This document shows, piece by piece, positions 43,214-52,027 of a stretch of DNA of 64,000 bases. Where the stretch lies: assembly GCA_963752505.1 (NCBI GenBank), contig CAVVYM010000002.1, positions 1-64,000 on the forward strand, read 5' to 3'. The number at the start of each line of letters is the position of its first letter. Within the stretch, counting starts at the first letter, position 1. The notes under the pieces are model-generated. The model was not told where the DNA came from. It worked only from the letters and a program-made list of their open reading frames with translations, and did no database searches. The DNA is from JACJWR01 sp963752505. GTDB taxonomy: Bacteria > Actinomycetota > Actinomycetes > S36-B12 > UBA10799. A program made the translations under genes and the position numbers.

Positions 43214-43258
43214 ATGCGCGGGGCGGACACACGATAAGGGTGTGCCCTCCCCGCGCAT
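43214..43258. terminator. Long hairpin between ppdK and rpiA
   Basis: Perfect 10-base arms ATGCGCGGGG (43214-43223) and CCCCGCGCAT (43249-43258), with inner CACAC/GTGTG pairing around GATAAGG. It lies 80 bases beyond the ppdK stop, and a second hairpin, GCGTGG-TCAAGT-CCACGC (43310-43327), sits between. Probably termination of ppdK, or an attenuator in the rpiA leader. Neither has a clear T-run. Confidence 0.45.
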
Positions 43259-43337
43259 GCCGACAAACCGCGATCAGGCGCTGCCAGTTTGGCGCGTGGT
43301 CAGTGTCACGCGTGGTCAAGTCCACGCATGAACACGT

Positions 43338-46027
43338 TCACCCGTTGTCAAGCGTCGAACGCCCGGCCTCCAGCCGTGCGACCGGCACCCGGAACGGCGA
43401 GCAGGAGACGTAGTCCAGACCCACCTTGTCGAAAAAGTGCACCGAGGCAGGGTCGCCACCGTGCTCGCCACACACGCCGCAGTGCAGGTCGGGTCGGGTC
43501 TCGTGGCCCTCCCGCACGGCGATGTCAATGAGCCGCCCCACGCCCTCGGTGTCGATCGACTCGAACGGCGACACTCCGAAAACGCCCTTCTCGATGTAGG
43601 CGGAGAAGAACGCCGACTCGACGTCGTCACGACTGAAGCCCCACGTGGTCTGCGTGAGGTCGTTGGTGCCGAAGCTGAAGAACTCGGCGGCCTCCGCGAT
43701 CTGGCCCGCGGTGAGAGCGGCGCGCGGCAACTCAATCATCGTGCCGAGGGGGAAGACCAGCGAACACCCGTGGGACTCCGCGACGTCGGCCAGCACCTCC
43801 TGTGCCTCGGCGATGACCAGCTCGAGCTCCTGAATCGAACCCACGAGCGGAATCATGATCTCGGCCATCGGCGAGCCACCCCATGCGCTGACGGAAGCAC
43901 GCGGCCTCCGCAATCGCCCGCACCTGCAGCGCGAACAGACCCGGCAGCACCAGGCCCAAACGCACACCGCGCAACCCCAGCATCGGGTTCTGCTCGTGCA
44001 TCCTGCTCACTTCCTGGAGAAGCGCAATGTCGGCCTCAACGCTCTCGCCGCGCTCCTCGCGCGCGAGCCACTTGCACGCTCAGTTCGGTGAGGTCGGGCA
44101 GGAACTCGTGCAGCGGCGGGTCGATGAGACGAATCGTCACGGGCATGCCGTCCATCGCCTCGAGAATGCGGATGAAATCCTTGCGTTGCAGCGGCAGTAG
44201 GGCGGCCAAAGCGGCTTCCCGCTCCTCGTCGGACGTCGACAGGATGAGCTTCTCCACGTACTGCTTGCGCTCACCCAGGAACATGTGCTCGGTGCGAAGC
44301 AGCCCGATGCCCTGGGCGCCCATGCGTCGGGCGCGGGCAGCGTCTTCGGGGGTGTCGGCGTTGGCCCGCACGCGCAGGCGACGCACCTCGTCGGCGTGCC
44401 GCATGATGCGGTCAACGGCCTTCACCAGCGCCGCAGTGTCCTCGTCCACACCGTCGAGGGCGGAGTCGATGCCCTCGTCGAAGTAGCGAGCCACGGGGCT
44501 GGGCACCACGGCAACCTCACCGAGGAACACTTCACCGGTCGTACCGTCAATCGAGACCACGTCACCCTCGTTGACGACCTCGCCGTTGGGCAGGGTCATC
44601 GACCGCGCGGCGACGTCCACACCGAGGGACTCGGCACCGCAGACTGCGGTCTTGCCCATGCCGCGTGCCACCACAGCGGCGTGCGAGGTCTTGCCACCGC
44701 GAGAGGTGAGCACACCGGCTGCGGCCACCATGCCGGAAAGGTCGTCCGGGTTGGTTTCGCGACGCACCAGAATCGTGGCCTCGCCATTGGCGGCGCGCTC
44801 CACGCAGGTGGGCGAGTCGAACACAATTGCGCCAACCGCCGCACCGGGCGAGGCACCCATTCCGGTGGCGATGAGTTCGGCACCCTCGGTGGATCCGAAC
44901 CGGGGGAACATCAGGTTGGCCAGTTGCGCACCTTTGACGCGGCGCACCGCCTCGTCCATGTCGATGATGCCCTCATCCACCAACTGCACCGCGATGCGGA
45001 ACGCCGCCGCCGCGGTGCGCTTGCCGACTCGCGTCTGCAGCATCCACAACTTGCGCCGCTCAACGGTGAACTCGATGTCGCACAGGTCCTTGTAGTGGTG
45101 CTCAAGCTGATCCATGATCGCGAGCAACTCGTCGTGCGCGGCCTGGTCGGTCTCGCCAAGCGCCGACAACGGCAACGTGTTCCGAATGCCGGCCACGACG
45201 TCCTCGCCCTGCGCGTCGGGCAGGTAGTCGCCATAAACGCCCGGGGCACCGCTGGCCGGGTCGCGCGTGAACGCAACACCAGTTCCCGATCCCTCGCCGA
45301 CGTTGCCGAAAACCATCATCTGCACGTTCACGGCGGTACCGAGATCCGTCGGGATGCGCTCCTGGCGGCGGTAGATCTGCGCACGCTCGGTGTTCCACGA
45401 ATCGAACACGGCGCGAATCGCGCGGGTCAACTGCTCGATCGGGACCTGCGGGAACGACTCGCCGGTCTCCTCCAACACGATGGCCTTGTAGCGGTCTACC
45501 AACGCATGCAGCGACGGTACGTCCATGTCGTTGTCGAGGTCGACGCCTGCGGCATCCTTGGTCTCCTCCAGCGCTACCTCAAAGATGTTGGAGTCGATGC
45601 CCATCACGGTTGAGCCGAACATCTGGATGAGCCGGCGATACGAGTCCCAGGCGAATCGCTCGTTGCCCGAGACCTCCGCCAGTCCCAGCACCGATTCGTC
45701 GTTGAGGCCGATGTCGAGCACCGTCTCCATCATGCCCGGCATCGAGAATCGGGCACCGGAGCGTACCGACACCAAGAGCGGGTCAGCCGGATCTCCGAGG
45801 CCGCGCCCCACCTGCTTCTCGACCGCAGCGACCGCCGCCTCGATCTCGCTCTCCAACTCCGAGGGCTCTTCGCCGTGCTTCAGGTAGTAGCGACAGGCTT
45901 CTGTACTGATCGTGAATCCCGGCGGCACCGGAATGCCGAGCCGCGTCATTTCAGCGAGGTTTGCGCCCTTGCCTCCGAGCAGGTCGAACATGGTCTTGTC
46001 GCCCTCGGAAAACTGGAAAACGTACAT
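43338..46027 (-). CDS. ppdK: Pyruvate, phosphate dikinase, with two frame breaks
   Basis: Converts pyruvate, ATP and phosphate to PEP, AMP and PPi, or the reverse. The N-terminal ATP-grasp region ('GGKGANLAEMTRLGIPVPPGF', 'RSGARFSMPGMMETVLD') is followed by the swivelling domain with the phospho-His in 'TSRGGKTSHAAVVARGMG' and a PEP-binding barrel ('GLLRTEHMF'). The frame breaks near 44062, continues as 'EERGESVEADIALLQEV...RMHEQNPMLGLRGVRLGL', and breaks again near 43894 before 'PMAEIMIPLVGS' and the catalytic 'LHCGVCGEHGGDPASVHFF'. The joined length is about 895, normal. Single-base indels explain both breaks; probably sequencing errors. Confidence 0.92.
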
Positions 46028-46170
46028 GGAAACCCATCTTTCGTTCGAGTGTGCGGTTGTGGTCGAGACGCTACTCCGGCACCCGTTGCTGGTCGAATCG
46101 ACAACAAGTGAACTCTGGGTAAACGGATTTCGATCGTCGAAACCGGGTAGTTACGCGCCACTCTAGGGCC

Positions 46171-48240
46171 ATGACGTACGTGAAAGCGGTGGCAAAGAGC
46201 GTTTTTGCCATCGACTGGTCCAAGCGACGCGGGTGGTCCGCGGCGCGACGTGCCGTCGTGGTGCTGGTGAGTCTGGTCCTCTTCACTGCCCTCTTCGATC
46301 CGAGCATCGGCGCCCTCGCTTCTGTGGCGGCGCTCTACGTGGGCTTGCAGGACCGTGCGGCCGATCCGCCCGCCTACACCGTCCGCATCATGCTGGTGCA
46401 GTCGGCCCTGCTCAGCGGCGTCGTGCTCCTCGCCGGGCTCGCCGGACGAGCTTGGTTGACGTCCGTGGTGTTAGTGGCACTCGCGACCTTCTCGGGACTA
46501 GCCGCTCTCCGGGACAAGGCGATTAGCCGCATGTTCGCCGACCTCATTGCGGTTCTGGCCTTCCTAGGTCTCAGTACGGTTAACCTAACGTTCGCCTTCG
46601 AGGCAGGTAGTGCCGTCTTGGGGGCGGCGCTGCTGCAGACCGCCGCGACCGCGGCGGCGGCCCGATTCACCACGGACTTGGCTGAACGGCGCCCGGTAGC
46701 CGCCGCTCTCATCGCGGTGGCCGGCCACCTCGACGATGCGCAACTACGCAATCAGAAGGGCACCGGCGAAGCCGCGGCGGCAGCCGTCAAGCAGGCCGAC
46801 GAGAGCGTCGGCCGTTCCGACCTCTCCCACGACCGGCGGCGGGCGCTACGCAAAATCATCGGTGACGCAGAGATGCTGCGCGAGGAAGCGTCGGCCCTGC
46901 GGGCCCGCTTGGCATTCGACGCTCCGCTGGTCGAGGATCCCGCACTCACCGCGGCGATCGACAATGCGAGCACGGCCCTGCAGGCCGCCAGCAACGCGAT
47001 GACTATGGACGACACGACGGCCGAAGTCATGTCGCGGCGTGCGAAGGCAGTTGCGCAGCTCAAGGAGTGCAACCGCGTTGCGACGCAACTGACCTCCGAC
47101 CCCGAGGTGCGGGGACCGGCCGATGCGATTGCGGCCGCCACCCGGCGACTGATACGGCACCTGGTGTGGCTGCGCGACGCACCCATGGAACGCTCCGGGG
47201 CTCGTCGTGCGAACGTTCGCACCGGGATCTGGACGGACTTGGGAGCACCACGTCCGGTGGACATCCGGGCCGGCATCCGACTGGGTCTGGCTGCAGCCCT
47301 TGGACTCGTCGTCGCCCACCTGCTCGGCCTCTCCCACGGTGGTTGGATCGCGGCGACCACCGTGGCGCTGCTCCGACCGGACCATCGTGCACTCACTTCG
47401 GACACCGTGGCGCGCTCGATGGGCACAGCGCTCGGCGCGCTGTTGGTGATTCCACTAGTCCTAGTCTTGCCCGACAACCGCCTGGTGGCCGCCGTGGTAG
47501 TAGGCATCATGGCGCTGCTGACCTTCAGCATCACATCCGCCAACGAGGGCCTCTACATCATCGCCATCACGGTGGAGACCGTATATACGCGGGCGGTGGT
47601 GGGAGAAGATCCGACGGCCGTGGCCATCGAACGTGTGACCGACGTGCTCATCGGATGCGCCATCGCCATCGTCCTCCTTCTGCTGCTACCCCTGCGCCAC
47701 GGCCGACGTTTGCGTCGGGAGATCGCTGCCTACTCAGATGCCTGTGCCGACTGGATCGAATCCCTTGCCTCACTGGCCAAGGGCAAGTCGAGCAAGAAGG
47801 CAGTTCGCCGCAAGCACCGCGCCATGGTCGCGGCACGGGCCGTGGTGCAACACGGCATTGACGTGCGGCAACTGGAACCACTTGGGCCGGGACTGCGAGC
47901 CTGGCTCGCCCACAACTTGTACACCCTGATCCACGACACCGCCCGGGCCTGCGGCGCCGCCCAACGTCAGCTGGCAGAAAATGCGAGTTCGGGCAACCTC
48001 GGCAAGGCAGCGAAGTCGGCCCGGTTCACGGCGGCAAATCTGCGCGGCGTCGCGGCGCTGTTGCGCGACTCCCACGCCGATGTCAGTTCGGCACGTCCCG
48101 TGCTGTCCGGCAAGCCGCTGCCCGCCGACTTCGAGATCGGCTCCAGCTCCGACGTCGAGTACCTGCTCTCCATCGCCGAGCGAGAATCAAGCGCGGCCCT
48201 CGCGCTGGTGCAGGATTCGGACTCCGCAACCACTCAATAG
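46171..48240 (+). CDS. FUSC/aromatic acid exporter-like membrane protein
   Basis: 689 residues with the duplicated architecture of the FUSC/ArAE family: five or six membrane helices at about 25-165, a soluble helical stretch about 170-370, a second helical block about 370-510 ('IRAGIRLGLAAALGLVVAHLLGLSHGGWIAATTVALLRPDH' is the family signature), and a soluble C-terminal domain. Members export aromatic acids or related compounds with proton coupling. Divergent from ppdK, with a 143-base gap containing no recognisable operator. Confidence 0.82.
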   Translation: MTYVKAVAKSVFAIDWSKRRGWSAARRAVVVLVSLVLFTALFDPSIGALASVAALYVGLQDRAADPPAYTVRIMLVQSALLSGVVLLAGLAGRAWLTSVVLVALATFSGLAALRDKAISRMFADLIAVLAFLGLSTVNLTFAFEAGSAVLGAALLQTAATAAAARFTTDLAERRPVAAALIAVAGHLDDAQLRNQKGTGEAAAAAVKQADESVGRSDLSHDRRRALRKIIGDAEMLREEASALRARLAFDAPLVEDPALTAAIDNASTALQAASNAMTMDDTTAEVMSRRAKAVAQLKECNRVATQLTSDPEVRGPADAIAAATRRLIRHLVWLRDAPMERSGARRANVRTGIWTDLGAPRPVDIRAGIRLGLAAALGLVVAHLLGLSHGGWIAATTVALLRPDHRALTSDTVARSMGTALGALLVIPLVLVLPDNRLVAAVVVGIMALLTFSITSANEGLYIIAITVETVYTRAVVGEDPTAVAIERVTDVLIGCAIAIVLLLLLPLRHGRRLRREIAAYSDACADWIESLASLAKGKSSKKAVRRKHRAMVAARAVVQHGIDVRQLEPLGPGLRAWLAHNLYTLIHDTARACGAAQRQLAENASSGNLGKAAKSARFTAANLRGVAALLRDSHADVSSARPVLSGKPLPADFEIGSSSDVEYLLSIAERESSAALALVQDSDSATTQ

Positions 48241-48345
48241 CGACACGAACCTCCCCTGCCGAGCCGAGTCGGCGGGCCCCAGTGCCGCGCGGGTTACGCT
48301 TGGCGCACATTCGCACCGGCACTGCGCACCCAACTGGAGGCTGTC

Positions 48346-48837
48346 GTGAAATTGACTCTTGGTTTTGCCGCCCTGGCGGCGGCAGCCGCACTGAGCCTGT
48401 CGGCATGTGGTTCCGACTCGGCCTCTTCCGCCCAGAGCGCAGCGGCTTCGGCAGCCTCATCGGCCGTCGCAGGTGCCGCATCACAAGCCGCCTCTGCTGC
48501 CTCGTCGGCGGCGGCCGAAGTCACCGGTGGCGCCTGTGAGGCGCTAACCTCGGTGCAGGAATCCGTCTCCGAGCAGAGCGACCCCGCCGCGACCGTGGGC
48601 GACGTTCGCGCCGCGGCGGAGCAGGCCCAGACACAGCTTGAGCAAGTGGCGGCCGACGCTGGCCCGGTCCAGGGCGCACTGGTCGGCGCGATGCAGTCGG
48701 CCGAAGGCGCCGTGCTGAGCAACCTCGAGGGCTTGCCGGACGATACGCCGATCTCCGAAGCGTCACAGCCCGTGGCCAACGCGATTTCGGGGGTCACGAC
48801 CGCCTACGACTCGTTGGTCTCCGCCCTCGGCTGCTAG
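48346..48837 (+). CDS. Small Ala/Ser-rich lipoprotein
   Basis: 163 residues. A lipoprotein signal with 'AAALSLSAC' places the lipidated Cys at 21, so the mature protein is anchored outside the membrane. Then an Ala/Ser-rich segment of about 40 residues is followed by a helical region with two Cys residues (64 and 163) that could form a disulfide. No family recognised. Its stop overlaps the end of the convergent DUF3151 gene by 4 bases. Possibly a surface or cell-wall associated protein. Confidence 0.72.
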   Translation: MKLTLGFAALAAAAALSLSACGSDSASSAQSAAASAASSAVAGAASQAASAASSAAAEVTGGACEALTSVQESVSEQSDPAATVGDVRAAAEQAQTQLEQVAADAGPVQGALVGAMQSAEGAVLSNLEGLPDDTPISEASQPVANAISGVTTAYDSLVSALGC

Positions 48838-49229
48838 CGCAGACCTCCGCAGTCGGCCAGGAAAGCCCTGCACCGTTCCGCTTCGCCGGTCTCCCCGATC
48901 GTGTCCGCCGCTTGCGCTAGCAGCGACAGGCAGCGGAGGAAACCGACGTTTCCGGCATGGGTGTAGGGCACTGGGCCGGATCCGCGCCAGCCGTTGCGCC
49001 GCAGCGCGTCCAACCCCCGGTGATAACCGACTCGCGCGAAGGCGTAGGCCTCGACATCACGGCCCTGGGCGCGGGCGAGTTCTGCCACCAGGGACCAGGC
49101 CAGCGACGATTCGGGGTGCGAGCGCACGATGTCGTAGACGTCGACGCCATCCTCGAGAGCCTGCGTGACCCTCTCATCTTCCGGCAGCAGCGTGGGCTCT
49201 GGCCCATCGAGCAAATTCTGGACCTCCAT
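48834..49229 (-). CDS. DUF3151 family protein
   Basis: 131 residues from the ATG at 49229, with a perfect AGGAGG box 5 bases ahead; the longer reading to 49331 overlaps the next gene. Helical protein with the family's 'SSLAWSLVAELARAQGRDVEAYAFARVGYHRGLDALRRNGWRG' core and a C-terminal TPR-like helix pair. Function unknown; the family is broadly conserved in actinobacteria. Downstream of the TauE permease on the same strand, so possibly cotranscribed with the persulfide genes. Confidence 0.85.
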   Translation of the reverse strand: MEVQNLLDGPEPTLLPEDERVTQALEDGVDVYDIVRSHPESSLAWSLVAELARAQGRDVEAYAFARVGYHRGLDALRRNGWRGSGPVPYTHAGNVGFLRCLSLLAQAADTIGETGEAERCRAFLADCGGLR

Positions 49230-49302
49230 GATGGCCTCCTGACCAGTTGGTGCTCGGCTCGACGGCCGCTCAAACACAACCCTATTCCGTCGCCAGCGAG
49301 CA

Positions 49303-50067
49303 CTAGGGCGCCACCAGCGACCAGGCCTCAAACGCGGTCACCACTGCCATCGCCAGCACCAAGAGCGCGAAGCCAATACCGAGGGCCTTGGCCGACCACC
49401 GATTCGACCAACGGGCCGCCAACACGGTGGTGACCACGGCGGCAGCAGCAACCACGACAGACACCACTGGGTCAAAGGCCTCGCCCAGGCGGGGAACCAT
49501 GGCGCCGGCGGAGTTGATCACAATGACCACCAGGGCCGTCGCGGTGGCGATGCGCATCGGCAGCCCAATCACCAGCGCAAGCGCGGGTACGACCAGAAAC
49601 CCGCCCCCGACACCGAAGAAACCCGTCACCAGTCCGACGACGACCGCGACCGCGATGATGAGCCACCAGGATCGACGCTCGTGGCCGACATCGGGGTCGT
49701 CATGACTGACGCGCAGGGCTTTGCGCAGCATGAGCCCACCCGCGACCACCATCAGGGCAGTGAAGCCGAACAGTTTCACCGCATCGGCGGTGTTGAGTGC
49801 CAACACCGATCCCACCATGGCGGCCGGGACTCCGAAGGCGCCGAAGGTGAGCCCCTCCCGCCACGCGACCCGGCCGACGCGCACGTGCGGAATGACGCCA
49901 CCGATGGCCGCTGCTGCCACCACCACCAAGGACGTGGTGGCGGCCTCGTCCGGGGGCACCCCGACAGCCAGCAGTAGCGGCACCGCGAGGATGCCGCCGC
50001 CACCGCCGAAGAGCCCGAGGGCCATGCCGAGGGCCACACCGACGGCGACGTAGAGAAGGATGGTCAC
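49303..50067 (-). CDS. TauE/SafE-family sulfite/organosulfur permease
   Basis: 254 residues, eight membrane helices in two repeated halves, each with a 'GLFGGGGG' or 'GFFGVGGGFLVVPAL' motif, the family hallmark. TauE-like proteins export sulfite or sulfoacetate. Third gene after the rhodanese and persulfide dioxygenase (31-base gap), so it probably removes the sulfite or thiosulfate they make, as in CstR-controlled operons. Confidence 0.88.
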   Translation of the reverse strand: MTILLYVAVGVALGMALGLFGGGGGILAVPLLLAVGVPPDEAATTSLVVVAAAAIGGVIPHVRVGRVAWREGLTFGAFGVPAAMVGSVLALNTADAVKLFGFTALMVVAGGLMLRKALRVSHDDPDVGHERRSWWLIIAVAVVVGLVTGFFGVGGGFLVVPALALVIGLPMRIATATALVVIVINSAGAMVPRLGEAFDPVVSVVVAAAAVVTTVLAARWSNRWSAKALGIGFALLVLAMAVVTAFEAWSLVAP

Positions 50068-50098
50068 AACTGTGGAGTAAACATCAGTCGCTCACACA

Positions 50099-51559
50099 TC
50101 AGTCGCTGTAGGCGGCGCCGAGCATGGTGTCGTGCGCGTCCACCACCAGTTTCAGTCCGAACTTCTCAGCGTTGGCGAAGTCGTCGTCCACAATCACCGT
50201 CGGTACACCGGCCCGAGCCAGCAGCGAGCCCGCCACGCTGGCACGGAAGCCGCTGCCGCACGAGACCCAGATGGTCGGGTCGGCACCGGCGTGCGATGCC
50301 GCCTGCGACCACGCGACGACCTCGCCGAGTCGCTCTGGCAACTCGTGCAACGGCAGGTGTCGAGCGCCCACCACGTGCCCGTCTTGCCACTCGGTGCGTC
50401 GCCTGGCATCCATGACGATGAGCTTCGGATCGGCCGCCACGGCCTGCGCGAGGTCGCCGAAGGTCGCCCGCCGAATCGAACCGATGTCCGCCGGCGTGCG
50501 CGCCCACGAACTGGGGCTACCCACGTTCTGCGCGGCCGGCCGGTCGATGCCGATGCGCACCATCTCGCGCTGGAAATCGGTGATCTGCTCCTGGGTGGCG
50601 CCCAGCAGCGTGACCGGCGTGCCCCAGGGAATGAGCCAGCCGAGGTAAGTGATCGCGTTGCCTTCAGCGTCGAAACTCAGCGAGCCGGCGAGGTGCTCCG
50701 CCGCCCAGACTTTGCGCGAACGAAGATCCACAACCCACTCACCAGCCTCGATGCGGGCCCGCAGCACCTCCGGGTCGGCGTGCTCGGCTGGCGTGAGGTC
50801 GATGGCGCGGGCGCCCGCCTCGTTGGCCGGGCCCATGTGCTTGTAGTACGCGGGGTAGGCGTCCAAGCCCGCGATGAGCTCGGTCACGAACTCATCCTCG
50901 GACAGCAACGCCGCCGGGTTGGTGGCTGCCTGCACGCCGATGGTCGACTCCAAGCCCACGGTCGCAGTGGCCGAGCAGAAGGAACCGAAACCGTGCGTGG
51001 GGAACACTGCGGCGTCGTCGTCGAGTTCGGTGACGAGGCGGCGCACGGAACGCCACTGGTCGTGAGCCAGGCCCTTGGTGGCGGCCGGCGAGATTAGGTC
51101 GGGGCGACCCACGCTGCCGTACAGCAGCGAGCCACCCGTGAACACGGCGACGTTACGGCCGTCGACGTCGAGCGCGTAGGAGACATGGTGCGGGGTGTGT
51201 CCGGGGGTGTGCACAACTCGCCAGTGCATGTCGCCGACGTCGAATGAGTCACCATCCCCCATCTCCGCGGCGTCAAATCCGTAGTCGTGGCCGCGCGGCA
51301 CGACGTAGGTGGCCCCGGACTCGCGGGCAAGTTCGAGACCGCCGGAGACGTAGTCGTTGTGCACGTGCGTCTCGACGACGTGGCTGACGTTCCAGCCGTT
51401 GCGGTCGAGGATGCGCTGCACGCGATCGATGTCCCGTTGGGGATCCACCACAACGGCGAGGCCATCAAGCGCGACCACGTAGGAGCGATCGCCGAGATCA
51501 GGGGTATCGAGCACCTCGATGGCCGGGTTGCGGGTTTGCGTGGCGGCTGTGACGGTCAT
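50099..51559 (-). CDS. Persulfide dioxygenase (ETHE1-like) fused to two rhodanese domains
   Basis: 486 residues from the ATG at 51559. MBL-fold iron domain about 10-250 ('ETHVHNDYVSGGLELA' Fe ligands, 'TPGHTPHHVSYALD', 'GRPDLI') oxidises glutathione- or cysteine-type persulfide to sulfite. Two rhodanese domains follow: the first (about 265-360) lacks a visible catalytic Cys; the second (about 380-480) has the active 'WVSCGSGFRAS' Cys loop. This is the CstB-like architecture for sulfide detoxification. The ATG overlaps the rhodanese stop (ATGA). Confidence 0.92.
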   Translation of the reverse strand: MTVTAATQTRNPAIEVLDTPDLGDRSYVVALDGLAVVVDPQRDIDRVQRILDRNGWNVSHVVETHVHNDYVSGGLELARESGATYVVPRGHDYGFDAAEMGDGDSFDVGDMHWRVVHTPGHTPHHVSYALDVDGRNVAVFTGGSLLYGSVGRPDLISPAATKGLAHDQWRSVRRLVTELDDDAAVFPTHGFGSFCSATATVGLESTIGVQAATNPAALLSEDEFVTELIAGLDAYPAYYKHMGPANEAGARAIDLTPAEHADPEVLRARIEAGEWVVDLRSRKVWAAEHLAGSLSFDAEGNAITYLGWLIPWGTPVTLLGATQEQITDFQREMVRIGIDRPAAQNVGSPSSWARTPADIGSIRRATFGDLAQAVAADPKLIVMDARRRTEWQDGHVVGARHLPLHELPERLGEVVAWSQAASHAGADPTIWVSCGSGFRASVAGSLLARAGVPTVIVDDDFANAEKFGLKLVVDAHDTMLGAAYSD

Positions 51560-51894
51560 TTCGTGAGGGTCCCTTCGCTGTCCATTCCGGTGACGACTGG
51601 CAGGCCGGCTTGTTGCCAGGCCACGATCCCGCCGTGCACGTTGATTGCTTCGATTCCTTGCCGGGCCAGCCACATGACGACCTGCCCCGACCGGTTCCCG
51701 GTGCGACAGATCACGTAGGTCGGGGTCTCGCTGCGGAATTCATCAACCCGCACCGGTACCAGCGACATCGGGAGCCATGACGATCCCTCCACGTGACCGT
51801 CTGTGTATTCCCATTGCTCGCGCACGTCGATGACGTTGGCGTTGCCGGCGGCCATCGCAGCCTTGAGTTCCGGAATCGTCACTTGGGCGATCAT
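51556..51894 (-). CDS. Single-domain rhodanese
   Basis: 112 residues from the ATG at 51894; the reading to 52008 crosses an operator. Sulfurtransferase with catalytic Cys in 'VICRTGNRSGQVV' and 'NVIDVREQWEYTDGHVEGS' at the N-terminus. It moves sulfane sulfur, probably handing persulfide to the dioxygenase encoded next. First gene of the rhodanese-PDO-TauE operon, behind a CsoR-type operator. Confidence 0.93.
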   Translation of the reverse strand: MIAQVTIPELKAAMAAGNANVIDVREQWEYTDGHVEGSSWLPMSLVPVRVDEFRSETPTYVICRTGNRSGQVVMWLARQGIEAINVHGGIVAWQQAGLPVVTGMDSEGTLTK

Positions 51895-51941
51895 TACCAA
51901 TCCGATCTGTCGCGTCGTTGGCTTTCGTGTGCGTAGAGAAT

Positions 51942-51957
51942 ATACCCCAGGGGGTAT
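51942..51957. promoter_or_regulatory. CsoR/CstR-type operator of the persulfide operon
   Basis: ATACCCC-AG-GGGGTAT: perfect 7-base arms around AG, just upstream of the rhodanese start. It is the C/G-tract palindrome recognised by CsoR-family repressors; CstR, the sulfide/persulfide-sensing member, controls operons of this gene content in other bacteria. No CsoR/CstR gene lies in the window, so the regulator must be elsewhere. Confidence 0.75.
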
Positions 51958-52027
51958 CCGCCTGTCGACTCCAACGCCACATCTCGCGCCATCGTGGCCG
52001 GGCAGCATCCATACTCATCTCGTGCAG

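Noticed and set aside
44285..45613. 442-codon plus-strand open frame over ppdK
   Set aside because: Antisense to a conserved enzyme; His/Gly/Arg-rich shadow.
46576..46590. GTTAACCTAACG resembling an IdeR half-site
   Set aside because: It is inside the coding region of the FUSC gene and lacks a second half-site.
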